In this document: piece by piece, positions 53,442 to 61,177 of the stretch
Layout of the letters: each line of letters begins with the position of its first letter
Position numbering within the stretch: position 1 is the first letter of the stretch
Origin: Anaerolineaceae bacterium UBA6133
GTDB taxonomy: Bacteria > Chloroflexota > Anaerolineae > Anaerolineales > Anaerolineaceae
Assembly: GCA_002435825.1 (NCBI GenBank)
Contig: DIVL01000024.1
Location: 1-64,000 of the forward strand
DNA: 64,000 nt
Direction: 5' to 3'
Translations under genes and position numbers: made by a program
Notes under the pieces: generated by a model
Seen by the model: only the letters and a program-made list of their open reading frames with translations
Databases searched by the model: none
What the model was told of the DNA's origin: nothing

Positions 53442-55001
53442 TCAGTGCGGTTTGACGGTATCACTGGTTTCGGATTGATATTTCATTGAATTTCTTTCTT
53501 TTTCACTTTCTGGCAGACGGCTGTAGAGGAAGTTGAGCTGATAAATCTGATCCTTCAGTTCGCTGCTAAGCGCTTGCTTTGACATGCGCCAGGACCAGTT
53601 GCCTGAGGCGCATCCAGGCAGGTTCATGCGAGCTTCGGAACCCAAGCCAAGGAAATCCTGCATCGGAGCGACCGTAAAGCTGGCAACCGATCGCCAAACT
53701 TCCCGAATCATCCGATGCGGAACTTCGCTTATGTCTGCACCGAGGTAATCCAAACAGAATTTTTTCTCTTTCGGGGTGGCGTGATCGAACCAGCCCCGGG
53801 CAGTCTCATTGTCGTGAGATCCGGTATACGCGAAGCAATTAACTGGGTAGTGATGCGGCAGGAAGTCATCCTCGGGGTCGCCGCTGAAAGCAAACTGGAG
53901 GATCTTCATCCCAGGGAGACCAAAACCATCTCGCAGTTCTTCAACATCAGGGGTGATGACACCCAGGTCTTCAGCGATGATTGGAAGGTCCGGAAAACGC
54001 GTTTTAAGTTCCGTGAATAATGCCAGTCCCGGACTATTGATCCACTCACCATTAATCGCAGTTTCTGAGCCAAAGGGTACATGCCAGGCAGCCGCAAAGC
54101 CGCGGAAGTGATCCAGCCGAACCAGGTCCACCATGGTGAGGACTGCGCCAAGGCGACGAGCCCACCAATCATAGTTTTGCTGGGCATGGACTGGCCAGTT
54201 GTAAAGGGGATTGCCCCAAAGTTGACCGGTGGTAGAGAAGTAATCTGGTGGGACGCCAGCTACCATGGTGGGGGAGAGCGATTCATCCATCAAGAAGAGT
54301 TGTGGATTAGCCCATGTATCAGCGCTGTCCAAAGCGATGACAAACGGCATGTCTCCAATGATGCGGATCTCTTTTGAGTTCGCGTAATTCTTCAGGTTTT
54401 GCCATTGTTGATTGAACAGGAATTGGCTGAACTTTACTTTCTCAATTACGGTTGCCAGTTCCTGGCGCACTTGCTCCAAAGCAGCTGGTTCACGGAATTT
54501 CAAGGCTTTTGGCCAGTCGGACCAGGGCTGCCCGCCTTGCGATTCCTTGATCGCCATAAACAGACTGTAATCATCCAGCCACTGGGAATTCTCGGATTGA
54601 AACTGCTTGAATTGATCAGAGATCTCAGTTGAATTCAAGCCCAGATAGTTTTCATAAGCGGTGTCCAGCAAGTGGTTTTTCCACTGGATCACCGGTCCAA
54701 AATCAACGGAGGTTTCCGGGAACGCCGGGCGTTGACGCAAATCCGAGCTCTTTAGTAAACCAGACTCAAGCAGAAGGAGCGGGCTGACAAGGAAAGGATT
54801 ACCTGCAAAAGCGGAGAAGCATTGATAGGGTGAATCGCCGTATCCGGTCGGTCCAAGTGGCAGAATTTGCCATAGTTGCGTGCCTGAATCGTGCAGAAAG
54901 TCAATCCAACGGTAAGCTTCCGGACCTAAATCACCAATTCCATCTGGGCTGGGGAGGCTGGTAGGGTGGAGTAAGATACCCGAAGAACGTTCAAGTTTCA
55001 T
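53442..55001 (-). CDS. malQ: 4-alpha-glucanotransferase (amylomaltase)
   Basis: MalQ transfers alpha-1,4-glucan segments. The 519-residue GH77 protein starts with SSGILLHPTSLPSPDGIGDLG and carries VRLDHFRGFAAAWHVP (catalytic Asp nucleophile), IIAEDLGVITPDVEELR (acid-base Glu) and YTGSHDNETARGWF. AAAGGGTC precedes the ATG. It is the last gene in an operon with glgA. Confidence 0.95.
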   Translation of the reverse strand: MKLERSSGILLHPTSLPSPDGIGDLGPEAYRWIDFLHDSGTQLWQILPLGPTGYGDSPYQCFSAFAGNPFLVSPLLLLESGLLKSSDLRQRPAFPETSVDFGPVIQWKNHLLDTAYENYLGLNSTEISDQFKQFQSENSQWLDDYSLFMAIKESQGGQPWSDWPKALKFREPAALEQVRQELATVIEKVKFSQFLFNQQWQNLKNYANSKEIRIIGDMPFVIALDSADTWANPQLFLMDESLSPTMVAGVPPDYFSTTGQLWGNPLYNWPVHAQQNYDWWARRLGAVLTMVDLVRLDHFRGFAAAWHVPFGSETAINGEWINSPGLALFTELKTRFPDLPIIAEDLGVITPDVEELRDGFGLPGMKILQFAFSGDPEDDFLPHHYPVNCFAYTGSHDNETARGWFDHATPKEKKFCLDYLGADISEVPHRMIREVWRSVASFTVAPMQDFLGLGSEARMNLPGCASGNWSWRMSKQALSSELKDQIYQLNFLYSRLPESEKERNSMKYQSETSDTVKPH

Positions 55002-55024
55002 AATGAAGACCCTTTCAGAAACTG

Positions 55025-56467
55025 CTAAGCCAGGAGTTTACGGTAAACATCCAAATACTTGTCCGCGGAAAGTTGCCACGAGAAGTGCACGCTCATGGCG
55101 TTGCGGCGCATGATTGCCCAGGCTATCTTATCCTCAAAAACCTTCAAGGCAAGTTTGAGGGCTGCCTGTAAGCCCTCTTCGTTCTTTTCCACGTACAGGA
55201 AGCCGGTGGCCGAGGCTGGGTCCGCGGAGTAATCGAGGATGGAGTCAGCCAAACCGCCAGTGCTGGTTGCGAGCGGAAGATTTCCATAACGCATTGCGAA
55301 CATTTGTGAAAGACCGCAGGGCTCGTACAGACTTGGCATTAGAAATATATCACCACTTGCGTATAGCATACGCGCTATTACGTCGTCATACTTGAGGATA
55401 CAGGCAATCCTGTCGGGGTATTGAGCACTAAGTTCATTTGCCAGGCGCTCGAGTTCTGGGTCACCTGTACCCAGCAGCGCGAATTGCCAAGGCTGATCGG
55501 TGAGAGTTGGAAGGACATTCAGAATACTGGGGATGCCCTTCTGGCGGTCCAACCGGCTGACAGTTGTCAGGAGAGGAATATCCACATTGATTTCAAAACC
55601 GAGAGCTTTTTGGAGATCAAGTTTGTTCTTAAACTTTCCATCTAGGTTGTCGAGGCTAAAGTTGCTTGAAATCGCGGTATCCGTCGCTGGATCCCATTTT
55701 GATTCATCGATACCATTGAGGATGCCAATAACTTTGTCGCTATGCTTCTCTAAGTATTCTTCAATCCCACAACCATACTCAGGTGTCAGGATTTCCTTCG
55801 CATAATTTGGTGAGACAGCAATAAACTTATCCGCGGCAGAAAGCCCCATCGGAAGAGGAGTAAATTTCGCCCAATCAGGCAGATCGGGATCGATACTGGG
55901 CTCCAAACCGAGAGCAATCATGGCTTCCTGGGAACCCCAACCATTGAATGGCAGGTTGTGAACCGAAAGGATGGTTTTCACCCCAGCAAAAATAGGGTCA
56001 TCCGCATAGATGGTCTTCAGGGCATGTACTGACAGGGCTGTGTGCCAATCGTTGGCGTGCAGTATGTCGATCTTCCAATCCAGGTAGCGCACCGCTTCTA
56101 AAAGCGCCAGGGAAAAGGTGGCATATTTCATTCCATCAAGCACCCAGTCGCCGTGGTAAACCGGTGAATCGTGGTTAATAAATTCGTTGTCAAGCAGGTA
56201 GACCGGCACCCCACTGTTTTCGCTGACGTATAAGTCTGTGGAAATTGAGCGGCCATTAGCCTCAAATGAGAATGTCCCGATCAGGCGGTGGGGTGGATTC
56301 AGTTTCTTTGTAGCCGCGTGAAAAGGCATAATGAGACGAATGTCAAGAGCGCCTCCTGCCAGATCCCTAAGAGCTGGGGGAAGGGCACCGGAAACATCAC
56401 CCAATCCGCCGACTTTGGCAAAGGGGGCTACTTCCGCTGAAGCAAATAGTACCTTGATCGGGTCCAT
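55025..56467 (-). CDS. glgA: glycogen synthase (ADP-glucose type)
   Basis: GlgA extends alpha-1,4-glucans from ADP-glucose. The 480-residue GT5 protein has the substrate-binding KVGGLGDV near residue 16, HANDWHTAL, TVSRLDRQKG in the C-terminal domain and PSLYEPCGLSQMFAMRYG. ATG 56467 follows AGAGGTAGCG and replaces the longer frame to 56506. It sits 23 bases before malQ and 16 bases after the amidohydrolase-CYTH gene. Confidence 0.95.
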   Translation of the reverse strand: MDPIKVLFASAEVAPFAKVGGLGDVSGALPPALRDLAGGALDIRLIMPFHAATKKLNPPHRLIGTFSFEANGRSISTDLYVSENSGVPVYLLDNEFINHDSPVYHGDWVLDGMKYATFSLALLEAVRYLDWKIDILHANDWHTALSVHALKTIYADDPIFAGVKTILSVHNLPFNGWGSQEAMIALGLEPSIDPDLPDWAKFTPLPMGLSAADKFIAVSPNYAKEILTPEYGCGIEEYLEKHSDKVIGILNGIDESKWDPATDTAISSNFSLDNLDGKFKNKLDLQKALGFEINVDIPLLTTVSRLDRQKGIPSILNVLPTLTDQPWQFALLGTGDPELERLANELSAQYPDRIACILKYDDVIARMLYASGDIFLMPSLYEPCGLSQMFAMRYGNLPLATSTGGLADSILDYSADPASATGFLYVEKNEEGLQAALKLALKVFEDKIAWAIMRRNAMSVHFSWQLSADKYLDVYRKLLA

Positions 56468-56483
56468 CGCTACCTCTACTTCT

Positions 56484-58475
56484 CTAGTTCTCAAGTGTGT
56501 TTTCAACGATTTGCAGATAATCCAGCGTGTTTATCTTGGTAAGATCCAGCCCAAGATAGTCTGCCAGCTCCCGAATGAGAGCGGCCTTTTGGTCCGCATC
56601 CTGGCGGCTCCAGGTTCGGCTTTTGATTTCAACATACTTTCCAATAGCGGGCGTTTGAATGGTGTCAAGGTTGATAAAAAATTCTGTATCCTTGAATTGG
56701 ATCAAGTATCGCAGACGATCTTTTTCAATTTCGATTTTGGATGAAGGCTTGAAATACTCATGATAGAAACGCAGACTGTGGGTTGCCGGGGCGAGATAAC
56801 GGCTGCGGGAGAGCATGATCTTGGAATCGTTAATATCCCGAGGAGTATCCAGTTCGCCGATAAGGGTCAGGCGTGAACGCACGCTTGTGATCTTACCCAT
56901 TTCATCAAGGAATTCATCTTCGCGGTAGCGCAAGCGCCCCTGGGAAAGTCTTTCAAAGCCAAAATAAGTGTCATATTCGTGGTAATGGCGCTTTCGCAGG
57001 ATAAGTATGCCAGGTTTGGTAAGGGCTCCCAAAACGGGCGCAATTGAGTCAACTTTCACCTTGACCTGAACCTCAAAACTCTCCTCTTCCGCTGCGCCGC
57101 CGATCGTAATTAGCTTGGAATAGACCGACTCTTCACGTCCTTTGAGGAACTCGTCAATCTTTACTGCAATTTTATTGGCTTCGGCCACTAAATGCTCCTC
57201 GTCGAGGGTGAGCAATTCCTGATCCCTCATCAGCCATTTACCATTGACCATGGTGTCGGTGACGTCGGTCGATTTGGCAGCATAAATGAGTTGGGCATAA
57301 ATACCATCGGGGTCTCGTAAGAAACGTGGTTGGTTGTGGAGAGGAGAAATATCTACCAGGATCAGGTCAGCTCGTTTTCCTGGTTCAAGACTTCCAATGA
57401 TCTCGTCCAAGTACAGCGCTTTTGCGCCAATGATGGTCGCCATCGCCAGGGTCTGGCGCGCAGGAAGCGCCGTTGGATCCCCGGAAGACGCCTTAGCAAT
57501 CAGAGTGGCCAGCCGAATTTCCTCAAACATATCGAGATCATTGTTGGAAGCTGGGCCATCCGTTCCGATACCCACATTGCAGCCAAGGTGCATCATGCGG
57601 GCTACCGGTGCAAAACCGGATGCAAGCTTGAGATTGGAGGTGGGGTTATGAGCGATGCCAACGCCAGCGTGCTGCAGCGTGCGGATTTCACCTTCATCCA
57701 GGTGAACACAGTGAGCCGCAATGAGCTTGGTCTCAAGCATGCCGAACTTACGGATGTAAGGCACCACTGGCAATCCATGTTCTTTACGCAGGTTTTCAAC
57801 CTCATCCTTGGTTTCCGATACGTGGAAGTGAACCCTGGCATCATATTTCTTCGCCAGTTCTACAACCGAGTTGAATACATCCGGAGTGCAGGTATAGACT
57901 GCGTGTGGCGCAATTGCGGGGACGATCAGGGCATGACCCTGCCACTTTTTGATCAGGTTCTCGCTGAGCTCTAGAGAGTCCTCGTAGGATTCAGCATCTG
58001 GGGCCGAGAACTTCATGACGGTTTGACCGACAACAGCCCTCAATCCAACTTCGGCGGTCGCCTCAGCTACTTCGTCTTCGAAATAGTACATATCATTGAA
58101 AGTCGTAACGCCAGATCGGATGAATTCCGCGCAACCGAGTTTGGTGCCAAGCTGGACAAATTCAGGCGAGACAAACTCGCGTTCCACCGGCATCATATAA
58201 CCCATCAACCAGACATCCAGGCGCAGGTCATCAGACAATCCCCGCAGCAAGGTCATCGGGATGTGCGTGTGGACATTAACCAATCCAGGCAAAAGTACTT
58301 TTTTGCCGCAGTCGATCACTTCATTCGCCTGGTACTGCAAAAGAATTTCATCCTGGGAGCCAACCGCAATGATTTTGTCCCCATCGATCGCGATCGCGCC
58401 TGGATCAAAGATTTCATAGTTTTGATTCATGGTCAGAACAATTGCATTCTTGAGAATGGTTGTTAAGTTTTGCAT
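56484..58475 (-). CDS. amidohydrolase (MTA/SAH deaminase-like) fused to a C-terminal CYTH-like domain
   Basis: Residues 1 to about 440 are an aminohydrolase of the MtaD/TRZ/ATZ group: metal H69-x-H71 (LVNVHTHIPM), HFHVSETKDE, AAHCVHLD, IGTDGPASNNDLDMF and the C-terminal composite beta domain. From about 465 to 655 the sequence fits a CYTH triphosphate-tunnel domain: E468-x-Q470-x-K472 (ExExK with the second Glu replaced by Gln), YDTYF (501-505), GRLRYRE (513-519), KIEIEKDRLRYLIQ, FINLDTI and GKYVEIKS (612-619). Substrates of both halves are unknown. GGAGAG precedes the ATG. It is upstream of glgA in the same direction and could share its transcript. Confidence 0.85.
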   Translation of the reverse strand: MQNLTTILKNAIVLTMNQNYEIFDPGAIAIDGDKIIAVGSQDEILLQYQANEVIDCGKKVLLPGLVNVHTHIPMTLLRGLSDDLRLDVWLMGYMMPVEREFVSPEFVQLGTKLGCAEFIRSGVTTFNDMYYFEDEVAEATAEVGLRAVVGQTVMKFSAPDAESYEDSLELSENLIKKWQGHALIVPAIAPHAVYTCTPDVFNSVVELAKKYDARVHFHVSETKDEVENLRKEHGLPVVPYIRKFGMLETKLIAAHCVHLDEGEIRTLQHAGVGIAHNPTSNLKLASGFAPVARMMHLGCNVGIGTDGPASNNDLDMFEEIRLATLIAKASSGDPTALPARQTLAMATIIGAKALYLDEIIGSLEPGKRADLILVDISPLHNQPRFLRDPDGIYAQLIYAAKSTDVTDTMVNGKWLMRDQELLTLDEEHLVAEANKIAVKIDEFLKGREESVYSKLITIGGAAEEESFEVQVKVKVDSIAPVLGALTKPGILILRKRHYHEYDTYFGFERLSQGRLRYREDEFLDEMGKITSVRSRLTLIGELDTPRDINDSKIMLSRSRYLAPATHSLRFYHEYFKPSSKIEIEKDRLRYLIQFKDTEFFINLDTIQTPAIGKYVEIKSRTWSRQDADQKAALIRELADYLGLDLTKINTLDYLQIVENTLEN

Positions 58476-58484
58476 CTCTCTCCT

Positions 58485-59645
58485 TCAGTTTTCGATAAAT
58501 TTCCAACGAATCATGTCCAGAGCGTAATTAACCGCCCAGGTGACGGCATCTCCAGGGGGTCCACCATAGATTCGGTCAGTCTCTGAAAGCTGTCCGTTAT
58601 GAAGTAAGGCTATCTGGACGCGCGGATCGGATTCCTTGGAGCTTACTATGACCGCAAGGACCATATCAGCATTCTTTTGCTCCTGGTATTCATGCATCAG
58701 GCGATGCAGAGTTTCGCCTGAAAAGACCAGGTGTACATTATCTCCGGTGAGTTGACTATCCAGCATATGCCGCTTTAATTTATCAAAGACCTCACCATTC
58801 GATCCGCTTTCAATAATCGAAACACGTGTTTTGGATTGGTTTAGCAGCTCTGCGACTGCTTGTTCGAGGGTGGTTTCGTTCTCACCGAAAATATATTCTT
58901 TTAATTTATCGCGAATTTCCTGCAGAACAGGTTGCATCATTTCCTCAGCCTCTGCGGCAGAAGGGGCTTTGGCAGTGACACGTATATCGGTTTGACCTGG
59001 ATGCGCGAGAAGACCAACAGTTGGGTTGGACAGCGTTTCCATTTCACCAATAATCTCATCAATGCTCGATTCGCCTTTAGAAATGGTGTGAATCACCCAT
59101 GGGAGAATGATTTCGTCACGTAAGTCATAGCGATGTTTGAGGTATTCCACCACAAAATTGTTCATAAGGTATCCCATCTCGCGTGGAACGCCTGGCAGCG
59201 AGATAAGGGTCTTCCCCCCCAATTCGACATAAAATGCTGGAGCGGTGCCGACTGGATTGGGAATAGCGACCGAATTTGCAGGTATAAAAGCCTGGCGTTT
59301 GTTGTTCTCAGTAGGAGTCCGATTGTAGCGGCTAAATCTTGCCAAAATCTGCTGCCACAACTCTTCTTTGTAAATCAGTTTGACATTGAAGACATTGGCG
59401 ACTGCCTGGCGGGTTGGGTCGTCAACAGTTGGTCCAAGCCCACCTGTTGTGATTACGATATCCGCGCGCATCAAGGCTTCCTGTAGCGTGGCTGTGATGC
59501 GGTTGAGATTGTCCCCTACGGTCGTAAGGCGGTAGAGGTCAACACCGATGTCTCGTAGTGACCTGGCGATAAACCTTGAGTTGGTGTCTTGTATCTCACC
59601 CAGAAGCAGCTCAGTACCGATTGTAACAATTTCGCAAGTAGCCAT
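58485..59645 (-). CDS. cinA: CinA-like protein with divergent C-terminal domain
   Basis: The N-terminal MocF/COG1058 domain (about 1-170) has GTELLLGEIQDTNSRFIA and ITTGGLGPTVDDPTR, as in CinA, a NMN amidase and ADP-ribose pyrophosphatase family. A middle region leads to a C-terminal domain (about 250-386) in the position of PncC, but the active-site ESCTGG segment reads IESGSNGE, with Cys and Thr-Gly absent. The NMN deamidase activity is therefore doubtful. The 386-residue length is near the family norm (about 415). The gene lies 9 bases before the amidohydrolase-CYTH gene and is likely co-transcribed. Confidence 0.85.
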   Translation of the reverse strand: MATCEIVTIGTELLLGEIQDTNSRFIARSLRDIGVDLYRLTTVGDNLNRITATLQEALMRADIVITTGGLGPTVDDPTRQAVANVFNVKLIYKEELWQQILARFSRYNRTPTENNKRQAFIPANSVAIPNPVGTAPAFYVELGGKTLISLPGVPREMGYLMNNFVVEYLKHRYDLRDEIILPWVIHTISKGESSIDEIIGEMETLSNPTVGLLAHPGQTDIRVTAKAPSAAEAEEMMQPVLQEIRDKLKEYIFGENETTLEQAVAELLNQSKTRVSIIESGSNGEVFDKLKRHMLDSQLTGDNVHLVFSGETLHRLMHEYQEQKNADMVLAVIVSSKESDPRVQIALLHNGQLSETDRIYGGPPGDAVTWAVNYALDMIRWKFIEN

Positions 59646-59698
59646 AGGAAAATCCTGTCTATATAATTGGTCAATTTTATCTTAATCCTGGTATAAAA

Positions 59699-59754
59699 GC
59701 TAAATTTCCTGCCCGCCTCCGGGATTCCGACGAGGAAGGGCTTGGAAAGTTAGC
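59699..59754. other. long interrupted inverted repeat upstream of cinA
   Basis: GCTAA (59699-59703) pairs with TTAGC (59750-59754), TTCC with GGAA, GCCC with GGGC, CCTC with GAGG and CGG with CCG around a GATT loop, giving about 20 pairs with small symmetric bulges. TGGTATAAA (59689-59697, plus strand) lies beside it. On the minus strand TTTTATACC follows the stem, as in a terminator. It could be a small RNA, an attenuator of cinA or a repeat element. Confidence 0.5.
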
Positions 59755-59834
59755 AGATGTGCGGCTTTTTTGCGCGCAATTTACTTGCAAGAATTTCCAT
59801 TTTTTGATGCCTGAGTGTAAATTTTTTGGATACC

Positions 59835-59862
59835 TTGAGAACCTCAGCGAAACGATTATACT
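59835..59862 (+). promoter_or_regulatory. promoter of yraN-miaA, predicted leaderless
   Basis: TTGAGA (59835-59840) and TATACT (59857-59862) are 16 bases apart. The -10 box ends 6 bases before ATG 59869, so transcription should start at the ATG. Confidence 0.65.
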
Positions 59863-59868
59863 TTTGGC

Positions 59869-60246
59869 ATGAGTTCACTGAGCAGAAAAAATACCGGAAA
59901 CTGGGGTGAAACGCTGGTGCTTGATAAGTTATTGGCCCAGGGCTATGAATTGGTTCAAAGAAACTACCACTGCCGATACGGTGAAGCTGATTTGATCATG
60001 CTGGATGAGACCGGCTTGTTGACTTGTGTGGAGGTGAAGACCCGTCGCAGCCAGAATTTTGGACCGGCAGAGTACAGTGTGGGCAAGAAGAAATTGAAAG
60101 CGATTGCCGCTACCATGAACGCCTACCTTTTTGAACACACGGAATATCCCGAAATTTGGAATTTGGACCTGGTTGTTGTGGAAGATTTTCACCCAGGCAG
60201 ACCGCCTGAAATTCTCCATTTTCGTTCTGTGAGAATCGATGAGTGA
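59869..60246 (+). CDS. UPF0102 (YraN) nuclease-like protein
   Basis: The 125-residue protein has the YraN signature GNWGETLVLDKLLAQGYELVQRNYHCRYGEADLIM and VCVEVKTRRS-like CVEVKTRR, an endonuclease-like fold (E-x-x-A..., D, E-V-K). Function is unproven. The start ATG has no Shine-Dalgarno and sits just below a -10 box, predicting a leaderless mRNA. It overlaps miaA by 8 bases. Confidence 0.9.
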   Translation: MSSLSRKNTGNWGETLVLDKLLAQGYELVQRNYHCRYGEADLIMLDETGLLTCVEVKTRRSQNFGPAEYSVGKKKLKAIAATMNAYLFEHTEYPEIWNLDLVVVEDFHPGRPPEILHFRSVRIDE

Positions 60247-61177
60247 GCAACCTTTGTTAGTGATTGTGGGACCTACCGCTTCTGGTAAGAGTGCCTTTGC
60301 GATTAAACTCGCGTGCGCGTTAAATGGTGAGATCGTTTCTGCTGATTCACGCTATCTGTATCGTGAACTTGAGATTGGAGTTGCCAAGCCAAGTCCTTTG
60401 GAACTTGCCGCTGCCAAACACCACCTGATAAACGTCGCCAGCCTGGAAGAACCCTGGAATTTGGGGCTTTACAAGCAATCGGCAACTCGTGTCATCGACG
60501 AAATCCACCAACGTTTCAGGTTGCCAATCCTGGCAGGGGGTACCGGGCAATATGTGCGCGCAATTCTGCAAAACTGGCAGGTGCCATCGCATGGTCCTGT
60601 CGATCAGTTACGTGAGGACCTCGAAACAATTGGCAATCGTATTGGATTCGACAAACTCCATGAAATGCTCAATGCCATCGATCCCCAGGCAGCGGCAAAC
60701 ATCGACTATCGCAACCATCGCCGCACCATCCGTGCATTGGAAGTGATCCTGAGCACAGGAAAAAAATTTTCCGATCTGCGGGATAAAGAACCCCCGCCAT
60801 ATAACACCCTGATAATTGGGTTGGAACTTCCGCGTGAGGTGTTGTATGCCCGCATTGATCAGCGAATTAAGGACATGATCGGTCAGGGGTTAGTGGATGA
60901 AGTGCAGCATTTGCTTGATGCTGGTTTTGGTCCGACGCTTGAGACAATGCGGGTGATCGGATACAACGAGATAATAGCCCACTTAAGGGGTGAAACTACC
61001 CTTGAAGAGGCAATCGCAATGATCAGACGCAATACGCGCGTTTACGTCCGCCGGCAGGCGAACTGGTTTAAGCCAACCGATGCTGACATTCATTGGTTAA
61101 ACGCACAAGATCCAGCGCTTTTAGAACATGCACTGGATCTTGTTGAGGTCAAGCTTGGAATTGCGTCTAAAGAATAA
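60239..61177 (+). CDS. miaA: tRNA dimethylallyltransferase
   Basis: MiaA attaches dimethylallyl to A37 of tRNAs reading UNN codons. The P-loop is GPTASGKS (residues 11-18), followed by ISADSRYLYRELEIG, LAGGTGQYVRAIL and NHRRTIRALEVI. The 312 residues match the family. ATG 60239 overlaps the yraN stop by 8 bases. Its 3' end overlaps ftsH by 11 bases on the opposite strand. It uses DMAPP made through fni and the downstream enzymes. Confidence 0.95.
   Translation: MSEQPLLVIVGPTASGKSAFAIKLACALNGEIVSADSRYLYRELEIGVAKPSPLELAAAKHHLINVASLEEPWNLGLYKQSATRVIDEIHQRFRLPILAGGTGQYVRAILQNWQVPSHGPVDQLREDLETIGNRIGFDKLHEMLNAIDPQAAANIDYRNHRRTIRALEVILSTGKKFSDLRDKEPPPYNTLIIGLELPREVLYARIDQRIKDMIGQGLVDEVQHLLDAGFGPTLETMRVIGYNEIIAHLRGETTLEEAIAMIRRNTRVYVRRQANWFKPTDADIHWLNAQDPALLEHALDLVEVKLGIASKE

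Noticed and set aside
57330..57974. 214-residue plus-strand ORF inside the amidohydrolase-CYTH gene
   Set aside because: Antisense shadow of a clear enzyme. Composition is rich in Arg, His and Gln without pattern.
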